The position numbers and the translations under genes are program-made. From Roseomonas gilardii subsp. gilardii (GTDB lineage Bacteria; Pseudomonadota; Alphaproteobacteria; Acetobacterales; Acetobacteraceae): a stretch of 64,000 bases of DNA. The notes beneath the pieces were generated by a model. That model ran no database searches. It was given only the letters and a program-made list of their open reading frames with translations, and was not told the DNA's origin. The stretch is from NCBI RefSeq assembly GCF_023078375.1, contig NZ_CP095554.1, positions 3,154,501 to 3,218,500 on the forward strand, written 5' to 3'. Of this stretch, positions 23,603-31,871 are shown in pieces (position 1 is the stretch's first letter; the number at the start of each line of letters is the position of its first letter).

Positions 23603-24679
23603 TCAGGCGCCGCCGACCAGCGCCGCCAGCGCCTTGCCCAGATCCTCCGTCCCGGCCTGCCCGCCCATGTCGCGGGTGCGCGGCCCGCCCTCGGCCAGCA
23701 GCTTCTCGATGGCGTCGGTGATCGCCCGCGCGGCCTCCGCCTCCCCCAGATGCTCCAGCATCATGGCGCCGGACCAGATCTGGCCGATGGGGTTGCAGAT
23801 GCCCTTGCCGGCGATGTCGGGGGCGGAGCCGTGCACCGGCTCGAACATCGAGGGATGCAGCTTCTCCGGGTTGATGTTGGCCGAGGGCGCGATGCCGATG
23901 GAGCCCGCCACCGCAGGGCCGAGATCGGAGAGGATGTCGCCGAACAGGTTGGAGCCCACCACCACATCGAACCAGTCCGGATGCTGCACGAAATGGGCGC
24001 AGAGGATGTCGATATGGTACTGGTCCGTCTGCACCTCCGGATACTGCGCCGCCATGGCGGCGAAGCGTTCGTCCCAGAAGGGCATGGTGAAGGTGATGCC
24101 GTTGGACTTGGTGGCCGAGGTCACCTTGCGCCGCTTGCGCGTCTTCGCGAGGTCGAAGGCATAGCGCAGGATGCGGTCCACCCCGGTCCGGGTGAAGACG
24201 CTGTCCTGCGTCACGAATTCCCGCCCGGTGCCGGGGAACATGCGGCCGCCGGTGCTGCTGTACTCGCCCTCGGTGTTCTCGCGCACCACCACGAAGTCGA
24301 TATCGGCCGGGCCGCGCCCGGCCAAGGGCGTGCGCACGCCCGGCATCAGCCGGCAGGGGCGGACACTGGCATACTGGTCGAAGCCGCGCCGCATCGGGAT
24401 CAGCAGGCCCCAGAGCGAGACATGGTCCGGCACGCCCGGCCAGCCCACCGCGCCCAGAAAGACGGAATCGGCTTCGCGGAGCTGTTCCAGCCCGTCCTCC
24501 GGCATCATCGCCCCGGTGTTCAGGTAGCGGTCGCAGGACCAGTCGTATTCCTTGCATTCCAGGGAGAAACCGAAGCGCCGCCCCGCCGCTTCCAGCACCC
24601 GGAGCCCTTCCGGCACGGTCTCGCGCCCGATTCCATCGCCCGGGATCACGGCGATACGGTGCTTGCGCGGCTCGGCCAT
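23603..24679 (-). CDS. Tartrate/D-malate dehydrogenase (isopropylmalate dehydrogenase family)
   Basis: The protein has 358 residues; ATG 24679 has AAGGGGA at a proper distance. Family motifs are 'IAVIPGDGIGRETVPEGLRV', 'VVRENTEGEYSSTGG', the catalytic Lys region 'TSATKSNGITFTMPFW' and 'SNLFGDILSDLGPAVAGSIG'. The 'DWSCDRYLNTGAMMP' region and SLWGLLIP favour the tartrate/D-malate subgroup (TtuC/DmlA) over LeuB, and no leuC/leuD are nearby. It oxidatively decarboxylates D-malate or tartrate with NAD+ and a divalent metal. It reads divergently from the NDH-2 gene. Confidence 0.88.
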   Translation of the reverse strand: MAEPRKHRIAVIPGDGIGRETVPEGLRVLEAAGRRFGFSLECKEYDWSCDRYLNTGAMMPEDGLEQLREADSVFLGAVGWPGVPDHVSLWGLLIPMRRGFDQYASVRPCRLMPGVRTPLAGRGPADIDFVVVRENTEGEYSSTGGRMFPGTGREFVTQDSVFTRTGVDRILRYAFDLAKTRKRRKVTSATKSNGITFTMPFWDERFAAMAAQYPEVQTDQYHIDILCAHFVQHPDWFDVVVGSNLFGDILSDLGPAVAGSIGIAPSANINPEKLHPSMFEPVHGSAPDIAGKGICNPIGQIWSGAMMLEHLGEAEAARAITDAIEKLLAEGGPRTRDMGGQAGTEDLGKALAALVGGA

Positions 24680-24789
24680 CGGCATTCCCCTTGATGTCGG
24701 ATGGCAGGTTGGCGCCACCGTGGGCCAGCGGCAAGGCCGCCTCCCCGGCCGGCCTCCCTGGTTCGGCCTTCGGGGCCGAGGAGGAAAGC

Positions 24790-26115
24790 ATGTCAGGCAG
24801 TCACGGTGACAACCGGGCAGCGACGGCGGAGCCGCGCCGCATCGTGGTGGTGGGTGGCGGAGCGGCGGGGCTGGACCTTTCCATCCGCCTGGCGAGCCGC
24901 CGACGCCGGCCCGTCCCCTATGCCGTCACCCTGGTGGACCGCAGCGGCAGCTATGTCTGGAAGCCACGGTTGCACGAGGTCGCGGCCGGCACGCTCGACA
25001 CCTCGCAGGAACAGGTCTCCTACCTCGCCCATGCGCGGCGGCACGGTTTCACCTACTGGCCCGGCCTGCTGCGCGGGCTGGACCGGGGCCGGCGGCGGCT
25101 GACGCTGGGCACGCTGCAAGGCCCGGACGGGCAGGACACCGTCACCACCCGGCTGACCTACGACACGCTCGTGCTCGCGGTCGGCAGCCATGCCGATGAT
25201 TTCGGCACGCCCGGCGCCCAGGAACACTGCCGCTTCATCGACAGCCGCGATCAGGCGGAAGCCTTCACCGTCGCGCTGCGCGAGGAGATCATCCGGACCC
25301 TCACGGACCGTCCGGACCGCACCCTGTCCATCGCCATCGTCGGGGCGGGCGCCACGGGCACGGAGCTGGCCGGGGAGATCAACCATGCGCTCGACCTCGC
25401 CGCCGGCTATGGCCTGCCGGGGCTGCGGCAGCGCATCCACATCACGCTGATCGAGGCCGCGCCCCGCATCCTGCCCGCCCTGCCTGAACGCGTTTCCGCC
25501 GCCGCGACGCGGGTGCTGGGCGAGATCGGGGTGGAGGTGCTGACCGGCGATCCGGTGGCCTCCGTCGATGCGCACGGCCTGACGCTGAAGAGCGGGCGCC
25601 GGATCGACGCCGCGCTGCGGGTCTGGGCCGCGGGCATCCGCGCCCCCGCCGTGCTGCGGGAGATGGACGGGCTGGAGGTGGACCGGGCGAACCGCCTGGT
25701 CGTGCGGCCCAGCCTGCAGACCACGCGCGACCCGGCGATCTTCGCGCTGGGCGATTGCAGCGCCCTGGTGCCGGAGGGCGCCGAGCGCCCCCTCCCCGCC
25801 ACGGCCCAGGTGGCGCACCAGGAGGCCCGGCACCTCGCCGCGCATCTGCCGGATTTCCTGGCGGGCCGGGATCTGCCACCCTTCCGCTACAAGGAGCACG
25901 GCTCCCTGGTCTCCCTGGGCGGCTACGACGCCTTTGGCAGCCTGGGCCGGCTCGGCGTGCTGCCCGGCGGCTTCATCGAGGGGCGCTTCGCCCAGCTCAG
26001 CTACAACCTGCTCTACCGGCAGTACCAGTATGTGGTGCATGGCCGGCGCGTGCCGCTGATCTGGGCGGCGGAGGTGCTGCAGAGGCTCGCCAAGCCCCGG
26101 CTGCGGCTGGACTGA
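24790..26115 (+). CDS. ndh: Type II NADH dehydrogenase (NDH-2)
   Basis: The protein has 441 residues from ATG 24790 behind GAGGAAA. The FAD-binding loop is 'RIVVVGGGAAGLDLSIRLA'. The second dinucleotide-binding fold for NADH is 'IAIVGAGATGTELAGEI'. 'IFALGDCSAL' is the FAD-closing motif, and 'FGSLGRLGVLPGGFIEGRFA' sits in the C-terminal membrane-anchoring part, which ends with 'LLYRQYQYVVHG'. It transfers electrons from NADH to quinone at the inner membrane without pumping protons. Together with the nuoM-encoded complex I subunit, the cell seems to have both NADH entry routes. Confidence 0.92.
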   Translation: MSGSHGDNRAATAEPRRIVVVGGGAAGLDLSIRLASRRRRPVPYAVTLVDRSGSYVWKPRLHEVAAGTLDTSQEQVSYLAHARRHGFTYWPGLLRGLDRGRRRLTLGTLQGPDGQDTVTTRLTYDTLVLAVGSHADDFGTPGAQEHCRFIDSRDQAEAFTVALREEIIRTLTDRPDRTLSIAIVGAGATGTELAGEINHALDLAAGYGLPGLRQRIHITLIEAAPRILPALPERVSAAATRVLGEIGVEVLTGDPVASVDAHGLTLKSGRRIDAALRVWAAGIRAPAVLREMDGLEVDRANRLVVRPSLQTTRDPAIFALGDCSALVPEGAERPLPATAQVAHQEARHLAAHLPDFLAGRDLPPFRYKEHGSLVSLGGYDAFGSLGRLGVLPGGFIEGRFAQLSYNLLYRQYQYVVHGRRVPLIWAAEVLQRLAKPRLRLD

Positions 26116-26141
26116 TCCCCCCGGAGGCGGCCCGGGCGCGC

Positions 26142-26663
26142 TCAGCCCTCCGCCAGCAGAGCCGCCGTGTCGGGCGCGTTCATCGCGCGGGCGGCGTCCA
26201 GCGCCGTCATGCCCCGGGCGTCCCGCGCCTCGCGGCTGGCACCGTGTTCCAGCAGCAGCCGGACGAGTCCCGTCCGGTTGAACATGGCCGCCATCATCAG
26301 CGCCGTGCGCCCGTCGCCGCCATGCCCCTCGATGCGCGCGCCATGTTCCAGCAGAAGCCGCACGATCGCCTCGCCCCCCTTGAAGCAGGCGGCGGCCAGC
26401 GGCGTCTGCCCCCGGTCATTGGCGACCTCCGGATCGGCGCCGCCCTCCAGCAGCACGCGCACCGTCTCCGTCCGCAGATGATAGGCCGCCAGCATCAGCA
26501 GCGTGTCACCCTTGTCGTTGCGCAGGTTGGGCGGCAGTCCCTGCGCCAGCAGGGCGCGCATCTGGTCCGCGCCGCCGCCGCGCGCCAGGTCGAAGACGCG
26601 CCCGGCGAAGGCGATGGTTTCCTCATCCGGATGTGGCCGGAGCGTGGGGGTCGAATCCGTCAT
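26142..26663 (-). CDS. Ankyrin-repeat protein
   Basis: The protein has 173 residues from ATG 26663. Four ankyrin units are visible, each about 33 residues: 'GDTLLMLAAYHLRTETVRVL', 'GQTPLAAACFKGGEAIVRLL', 'GRTALMMAAMFNRTGLVRLL' and 'GMTALDAARAMNAPDTAALL'. There is no signal peptide, so it is probably cytosolic. Bacterial ankyrin proteins of this size usually mediate protein contacts; catalase-linked AnkB is one example. No partner gene is adjacent. It is convergent with ndh. Confidence 0.9.
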   Translation of the reverse strand: MTDSTPTLRPHPDEETIAFAGRVFDLARGGGADQMRALLAQGLPPNLRNDKGDTLLMLAAYHLRTETVRVLLEGGADPEVANDRGQTPLAAACFKGGEAIVRLLLEHGARIEGHGGDGRTALMMAAMFNRTGLVRLLLEHGASREARDARGMTALDAARAMNAPDTAALLAEG

Positions 26664-26848
26664 CCGCCTGCCTCTCTCTATCGGCACGGGGGCCGCTGCG
26701 GGCCCGTCCCCGGCTGAACGCCCGGCCCGCCGCCGGGCTGCGGCGGCGCCGGCCATCCCTCCTCTGTCAAAGCATCTTCATCCGGCGGCCAGCCCACCCG
26801 GAGGGTTTCCGTGGAAAACTGCGCCTTCGCTTCGGATTCGGGACCGCC

Positions 26849-27565
26849 TTGCGCTTCATCGAGACCTTCGACCTCTGGCCCTTCCTCGACACCGTGGTCA
26901 GCCTCGCCGCCGCCTTCCTCTTCGGCACCGCCATCGGTGCGGAACGGCAGTACCGGCAGCGGACGGCCGGGCTGCGCACCAACGTGCTGGTCGCCGTCGG
27001 CGCCGCCGCCTTCGTGGACCTCGCCATGCGGATCGCCGGCCCCACCGAGGCGACTCGGGTCGTCTCCTATGTCGTCTCCGGCATCGGCTTCCTGGGCGCC
27101 GGCGTGATCATGAAGGAGGGGATGAACGTCCGCGGCCTGAACACCGCCGCCACCCTCTGGTGCGCCGCCGCGGTCGGGGCCTGCGCCGGGGCCGACATGG
27201 TGGCGGAGGCCGGGCTCCTCACCCTCTTCGTCATCGTCGGCAACACGCTGTTGCGGCCGCTGGTGAACGCCATCAACCGCCGGCCGATCGACGAGCGCGC
27301 CTCCGAGGCGACCTACGAGATCAGCCTGGCCGCCGCCATCGAGGACCTGCCGCGCCTGCGCGAGCTCCTCGCCGACCGGATGGAACAGGCGCATTACCCG
27401 GCTGGCGACATCGCCTTGCGCCCGCTCGGCGAGGAAAGCGGGGAGGTCGTCGCCACGCTGCTCAGCACCGCCGTGAACCCGCCGGAAATGGATGCGCTGG
27501 TCGCGGGGCTGGAGCGGCTGCCGGGTGTCACCCATGCGACCTGGGCGATGCGCACCAGCGACTGA
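26849..27565 (+). CDS. MgtC/SapB family membrane protein
   Basis: The protein has about 238 residues. The MgtC core is clear: 'AAAFLFGTAIGAERQYRQRT', 'GLRTNVLVAVGAAAFVDLA', 'VVSGIGFLGAGVIMKEG' and 'VRGLNTAATLWCAAAVGACA', with four to five membrane helices. A cytoplasmic ACT-like tail (about 155-238) ends 'LPGVTHATWAMRTSD'. MgtC proteins aid growth under low magnesium and modulate the F-ATPase in some pathogens; SapB-type members are less known. TTG 26849 is the best available start, because the frame has no upstream ATG near the domain. Confidence 0.87.
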   Translation: MRFIETFDLWPFLDTVVSLAAAFLFGTAIGAERQYRQRTAGLRTNVLVAVGAAAFVDLAMRIAGPTEATRVVSYVVSGIGFLGAGVIMKEGMNVRGLNTAATLWCAAAVGACAGADMVAEAGLLTLFVIVGNTLLRPLVNAINRRPIDERASEATYEISLAAAIEDLPRLRELLADRMEQAHYPAGDIALRPLGEESGEVVATLLSTAVNPPEMDALVAGLERLPGVTHATWAMRTSD

Positions 27566-27605
27566 TGCCGCCCGGCGGAAGTTCCGCCCCGCCGCCTTAC
27601 CGCCC

Positions 27606-28580
27606 CTACTGCTTCTCGATCCCCGCGGCTTTCGCGACCTCGGTCCATTTGGCGACCTCGGCGGCCACGAAGCGCTGCGCCTCCTCCGGGCTGTTGCCGA
27701 CCACCGTTGCGCCCAGCCCCGCCATCCGTTCCCGCACCGCCGGGGTCTGGAGCTGCGCCACCGTATCGGCCGAGATCCGCCGCGCCACCGGCTGCGGCAG
27801 GCCGGCGGGCCCGATCAGCGCGCCCCAGGTCGCCGCCTCATAGCCGGGGAAGCCGCTTTCCGCGACGGTCGGCACGTCCGGCAGCGACGGCAGGCGCCGC
27901 GCCGCCGTGGTCGCCAGCACCTTCAGCTTGCCCGCCTGCACATGGCCCAGCACCGAGGGCAGCGGGTCGAACATCACATCCACCCGCCCGGCCATCAGGT
28001 CCGGATGCGCGGCGGTGGAGCCGCGATAGGGCACATGCGTCATCTTCACCCCGGCGCGCGCGGCGAACATCTCCGCCGCTAGGTGCACCGCGCCGCCAGT
28101 GCCGGCGAAGCTGATCTGCCCCTCCTTGCGCCGCGCCAGCCCGGCGAGCTGCTGCGGCGTGCTGGCGGGGAAGTCGGGCGCCGCCACCAGCAGCAGCGGC
28201 ACGCTGTAGACCACGGTCAGCGTGGTCAGGTCCTTCAGCGTGTCGAAGGGCGTGGTGTAGAGCGGCACGTTCACCGCGTGGTTCACCGAGATCATCGCCA
28301 GCGTGTGCCCGTCCGGCGGCGATTTCGCGACGACATCCGTGCCGATGATGCCGTTGGCCCCGGCGCGGTTCTCCACCACCACCGGCTGGACCCATTGCTT
28401 CGACAGCGGCTCCGCCAGCAGCCGCGCGGCGATGTCGGCGGAGCCGCCGGGGGTATAGGGCACGATCACCCGCACGGCATGGGACGGGAAGCCGGCGGCC
28501 TGCGCCCCCGCCCGGCGGGGCAGCACGAAGGGCGCGGCCAGCAGCGGCAAAGGCAGCAGGGTGCGGCGACGGATGGACAT
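27606..28580 (-). CDS. Bug-family tripartite tricarboxylate transporter substrate-binding protein
   Basis: The protein has 324 residues. The N-terminal export signal ('RRRTLLPLPLLAAPFVLP', cleavage near AGAQA) is followed by Bug signatures: 'RVIVPYTPGGSADIAARLLA', 'VVENRAGANGIIGTDVVAKS' and 'DVPTVAESGFPGYEA'. These periplasmic proteins bind carboxylates or other small organic ligands and often act without neighbouring TctAB membrane genes, as here. Acetobacteraceae carry many paralogues. The ligand cannot be predicted. It is convergent with the mgtC-like gene. Confidence 0.93.
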   Translation of the reverse strand: MSIRRRTLLPLPLLAAPFVLPRRAGAQAAGFPSHAVRVIVPYTPGGSADIAARLLAEPLSKQWVQPVVVENRAGANGIIGTDVVAKSPPDGHTLAMISVNHAVNVPLYTTPFDTLKDLTTLTVVYSVPLLLVAAPDFPASTPQQLAGLARRKEGQISFAGTGGAVHLAAEMFAARAGVKMTHVPYRGSTAAHPDLMAGRVDVMFDPLPSVLGHVQAGKLKVLATTAARRLPSLPDVPTVAESGFPGYEAATWGALIGPAGLPQPVARRISADTVAQLQTPAVRERMAGLGATVVGNSPEEAQRFVAAEVAKWTEVAKAAGIEKQ

Positions 28581-28706
28581 GCTTCTCTTCCCCAGCCCGG
28601 ATTCTTCCGGATTTTTCCCGTGCCCGCCGCCCTGGCAGGGCCGGCGGGCCGAGGCGGGGAAGCCTGCTCCGGATAGGAGCCCGGAACAAGCCGGGGTGCC
28701 GGGCGC

Positions 28707-29723
28707 TCAGCCCGCCGGGGCCTCCCCGGACAGCAGCCCCGCCGCCAGGATCTCCGCCGCCACCCGCCCGCTCTCGTCCAGCGGCGCGCGCGCGAAGGGC
28801 TCCGGGAAGCCGGAGAAGGGCCGCGCCTGCCCCGCCTCGTAGAGGCTGCGGTGCAGGGCCGCGTGGCGCGGCGCCGCCGAGGGATCGAGGCCCGGCATGG
28901 CCACGAAGACCGGCGCGGCGACGGCCAGGGCCTCGGAAAGCATGGAAACGCTGTCGCCCGTCACCACCACCGCGTCCGCCCAGGCCAGGAAGCCGGTGAA
29001 GGGGTTCGGCCCCGCATCCCCCCAGCGGAAGAGCCGTCCCGGACTTCCGCCCAGGCCCCGCGCCACGGCCTCGGTGGCGGCCTCCCCCGTGCGCCGGCTG
29101 GTGGTCGCCATGACGCTGCCGGAGCCTGCGGCGACGCGGGCGGCGAGCTCCCCGGCGGCGGCGGGGTCCATCCCCTCCCCCCGGACCGGGCCGCCGATCA
29201 GCAGGGCGGTGCGTGGCCGGGGCAGTTCCGCCAGCGCCGCCCATTCCGTCCGCGCCGCGGCGAGCCGTGCCTGCGAGAGGCGGTGCGTGGCGCCCAGGAC
29301 CGGCAGGATATTCCGTGGCAGCGGCGGCGCCGTTCCGGCGAGGTCGTGCCGCCCCAGCACCAGCCGGTCGAAGCCCCCGCCGCCGAAGCTCCAGATACCG
29401 AAGCCGGGGCGCATGCAATGGACCGTCCGCGCCCCGCGCCGCCCGAGCCAGAGCGCCACCGGGGCGGAGCGGCGCCCGGCCGAGACCACCAGCGCCGGCG
29501 TGGCAGCCCGGCGGATTTCCTCCCGCACCGGCGGCGCCAGGCCGGCCAGGGTCGGCCAGGGCCAGGGGATGCGCGCGAGCGGCCCCCAGGCGAGCGGGAT
29601 GCTGCGGAAGGGCTCGCCCAGGCGCTCCTGCAGCCGCTCCGCGATGCCCAGGGCCTGGGCCGCCGTGCCGGCGCGCGGGTCGGCCAGCACCCAGATGCGG
29701 GACGCCGCCCTGCGATCGGTCAT
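28707..29723 (-). CDS. ELM1 / mitochondrial-fission-type family protein (DUF1022)
   Basis: The protein has 338 residues and starts 'RIWVLADPRAGTAAQALGIA'. The nucleotide-sugar-enzyme-like fold is visible as 'LLIGGPVRGEG' and 'ADAVVVTGDSVSMLSEALAV', typical of this family, which is widespread in alphaproteobacteria and named after plant ELM1. The bacterial role is unproven; the fold resembles GT-B glycosyltransferases. It reads divergently from pyrE with a 51-base gap, so their promoters must share that spacer. Confidence 0.85.
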   Translation of the reverse strand: MTDRRAASRIWVLADPRAGTAAQALGIAERLQERLGEPFRSIPLAWGPLARIPWPWPTLAGLAPPVREEIRRAATPALVVSAGRRSAPVALWLGRRGARTVHCMRPGFGIWSFGGGGFDRLVLGRHDLAGTAPPLPRNILPVLGATHRLSQARLAAARTEWAALAELPRPRTALLIGGPVRGEGMDPAAAGELAARVAAGSGSVMATTSRRTGEAATEAVARGLGGSPGRLFRWGDAGPNPFTGFLAWADAVVVTGDSVSMLSEALAVAAPVFVAMPGLDPSAAPRHAALHRSLYEAGQARPFSGFPEPFARAPLDESGRVAAEILAAGLLSGEAPAG

Positions 29724-29774
29724 GGACGGGACACGGCGCGGAGGCTAACCCACGCCAGATCAGGAGAACCACGC

Positions 29775-30506
29775 ATGACTGCCCGACACGCCTCTGACTG
29801 GGACCGCGATGCCGCGCTGACCACCGCGCGCATCCTCTTGGAGATCAAGGCGGTCAACTTCCGGCCCGAGGAGCCTTACACCTTCACCTCCGGCTGGAAG
29901 AGCCCCGTCTATATCGATTGCCGCCGGATCATCTACTTCCCCCGCGCCCGCCAGAAGATCTGCGAGCTGGCGGTGGAGAAGATCGGCCGCCACATCGGCT
30001 ACGAGACCATCGAGGCCGTGGTGGGCGGCGAGACCGCCGGCATCCCCTATGCCGCCTGGATCGCCGACCGCATGATGGCGCCCATGGCCTATGTGCGGAA
30101 GAAGCCCAAGGGCTTCGGTCGCAACGCCCAGATCGAGGGCGACGTGCCCGAGGGCAAGCGCACGCTGCTGGTCGAGGACCTGACCACCGATGGCGGCTCC
30201 AAGATCCGCTTCACCCAGGCGCTGCGCGACGCGGGCGCGATCTGCGACCACACCTTCGTCGTCTTCTTCTACGGCGTCTTCCCCGGCGCCTTCGACACGA
30301 TGAAGGAGATGAACCTCAGCCTGCACCACCTCGCCACCTGGTGGGACGTGCTGGAGGTCTGCCGCGAGCGCCCCTATTTCGAGGAAAGCGCCCTGCGCGA
30401 GGTCCGCAAGTTCCTGGAGGACCCGGTCGGCTGGTCCGGCGCGCATGGCGGCGTGAGCAGCGCCGAGGAAGCCAAGGCGCTGATGCAGGCCAAGACCGCC
30501 GGCTGA
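29775..30506 (+). CDS. pyrE: Orotate phosphoribosyltransferase
   Basis: The protein has 243 residues, the longer alphaproteobacterial form. The PRPP-binding motif is 'RTLLVEDLTTDGGSKIRF'. The loop 'VRKKPKGFGRNAQIEG' is the catalytic flexible loop, and 'TFTSGWKSPVYIDCR' the start-side substrate region. It joins orotate to PRPP, giving OMP in pyrimidine synthesis. CAGGAG precedes ATG 29775. A strong terminator follows, so it is probably a single-gene unit. Confidence 0.96.
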   Translation: MTARHASDWDRDAALTTARILLEIKAVNFRPEEPYTFTSGWKSPVYIDCRRIIYFPRARQKICELAVEKIGRHIGYETIEAVVGGETAGIPYAAWIADRMMAPMAYVRKKPKGFGRNAQIEGDVPEGKRTLLVEDLTTDGGSKIRFTQALRDAGAICDHTFVVFFYGVFPGAFDTMKEMNLSLHHLATWWDVLEVCRERPYFEESALREVRKFLEDPVGWSGAHGGVSSAEEAKALMQAKTAG

Positions 30507-30519
30507 ACCCGGCCCGGAC

Positions 30520-30559
30520 CCTGCGGGGGCGGGGCCGGCGTTCCGCCCCCGCAGGTTTT
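30520..30559 (+). terminator. Strong rho-independent terminator after pyrE
   Basis: CCTGCGGGGGCGG (30520-30532) pairs perfectly with CCGCCCCCGCAGG (30543-30555) over 13 bases around a ten-base loop, followed by TTTT. It starts 14 bases after the pyrE stop. Confidence 0.85.
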
Positions 30560-30620
30560 CAGGCGCTTAACGCAACCCGTGATTGTATCTATTCTCGCGC
30601 TCTGGCACGGGAATCACGGA

Positions 30621-31871
30621 ATGGCACGGGATCAGGACCGCTTCGGGTCGGCGGAGGGCCCGGAACGAGGACCGCCCGGCGGTACCCTGCCTCTCTTCTC
30701 GCTTGCCGCGGTGATCGCCACGGCCGGGATCTTCGGGCTGACCTACAGCCTGACCGCACCGCTCATCGCGCTCGAGATGGCCAGCCAAGGGCTGGACGAG
30801 ACGCTGATCGGGCTGAACGCCGCCATGCATGCCCTGGGCGTGCTGCTGATCGCGCCGGTGCTGCCGCATCTCTCGGCCCGCCATGGCGCCCGCCCCCTGG
30901 TCCTCCTGGCCCTCGCCCTCACGGCCGTGCTCCTCCTCCTGTTCCCGGCCATGCCCTCCTTCTGGCTCTGGTTCCCGCTGCGCCTGGGCCTGGGCATCGC
31001 GGCCGAGATCCTTTTCGTCCTGTCCGAGACCTGGAGCAGCGAGCTGGCCACGGACGAGACCCGTGGCCGGGTGATGGCGGTCTATACGGCCGTCCTGTCG
31101 CTGGGCTTCGCCGCCGGGCCGCTGATCCTCCTGGTGACCGGCAGTGCCGGCGCCCTTCCCTTCGCCGCCGGCGCCGCCGTGGCCCTGGCGGCCACCCTGG
31201 CCATCCTCCATCCGCGCATCCGTCAGCCGGCGAGGCGCAGCACGCATCACGGCAACCTGCTGCATGCGATGCGCATCGCCCCCATCGCGATGGCGACCAC
31301 GGCGCTGAACGCGGCGATCGAAACGGCGGGCCTCTCCTTCATCGCCCTCTATGCCCTGCGGCTGGGCTGGAGCGAGCAGCAGGGCACGCAGCTCATCACC
31401 GCGCTCATGCTGGGCGCCATCGTGCTGCAACTGCCGATCGGCTGGCTCAGCGACCGGATGGACCGGCGGCGGCTGATGTTCTGGCTGGCGGTCCTCTCGG
31501 CGTCCGGAGCGATGGTCTGGCCGTTCCTGCTGCGCCATCCCTACCTCGCCTATCCGACCCTGTTCGTGTGGGGCGGCCTCTTCGTCGGCATCTACACCAC
31601 CATGCTGGCGCTGATCGGCAGCCGCTTCCGTGGCAGCGCCCTGGTGGGCGTCTATGCCGCCATGGGGCTGCTCTGGGGCGGCGGGGCCCTGCTCGGCCCC
31701 GCTCTGGCGGGGCTGGCGCTCGACCTCACCCCGCACGGCCTGCCCATTTTCGCCGCCCTCGCCTGCGCCGCCTTCGCCGTGCTGGTGTTCCGCCTGCGCG
31801 AGGACGGCCTGGATGCGGAAACCCGGGAGGCCCCGTTCCCGGAGGCGCCGGTCCGGGAGGGCCAGCCATGA
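30621..31871 (+). CDS. MFS transporter
   Basis: The protein has 416 residues with 12 predicted helices. Characteristic loops are 'PHLSARHGARPLVLLALAL' after helix 2 and 'GWLSDRMDRRRLMFWLAVL' in the second half, both variants of the MFS GxxxDRxGRR motif. 'LGLGIAAEILFVLSETWSSE' with 'DETRGRVMAVY' resembles the YcaD-type subgroup. The substrate is unknown; drug or metabolite efflux is common for this group. Its stop overlaps the next start as ATGA, so it is coupled to the HdeD-peptidase fusion gene. Confidence 0.88.
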   Translation: MARDQDRFGSAEGPERGPPGGTLPLFSLAAVIATAGIFGLTYSLTAPLIALEMASQGLDETLIGLNAAMHALGVLLIAPVLPHLSARHGARPLVLLALALTAVLLLLFPAMPSFWLWFPLRLGLGIAAEILFVLSETWSSELATDETRGRVMAVYTAVLSLGFAAGPLILLVTGSAGALPFAAGAAVALAATLAILHPRIRQPARRSTHHGNLLHAMRIAPIAMATTALNAAIETAGLSFIALYALRLGWSEQQGTQLITALMLGAIVLQLPIGWLSDRMDRRRLMFWLAVLSASGAMVWPFLLRHPYLAYPTLFVWGGLFVGIYTTMLALIGSRFRGSALVGVYAAMGLLWGGGALLGPALAGLALDLTPHGLPIFAALACAAFAVLVFRLREDGLDAETREAPFPEAPVREGQP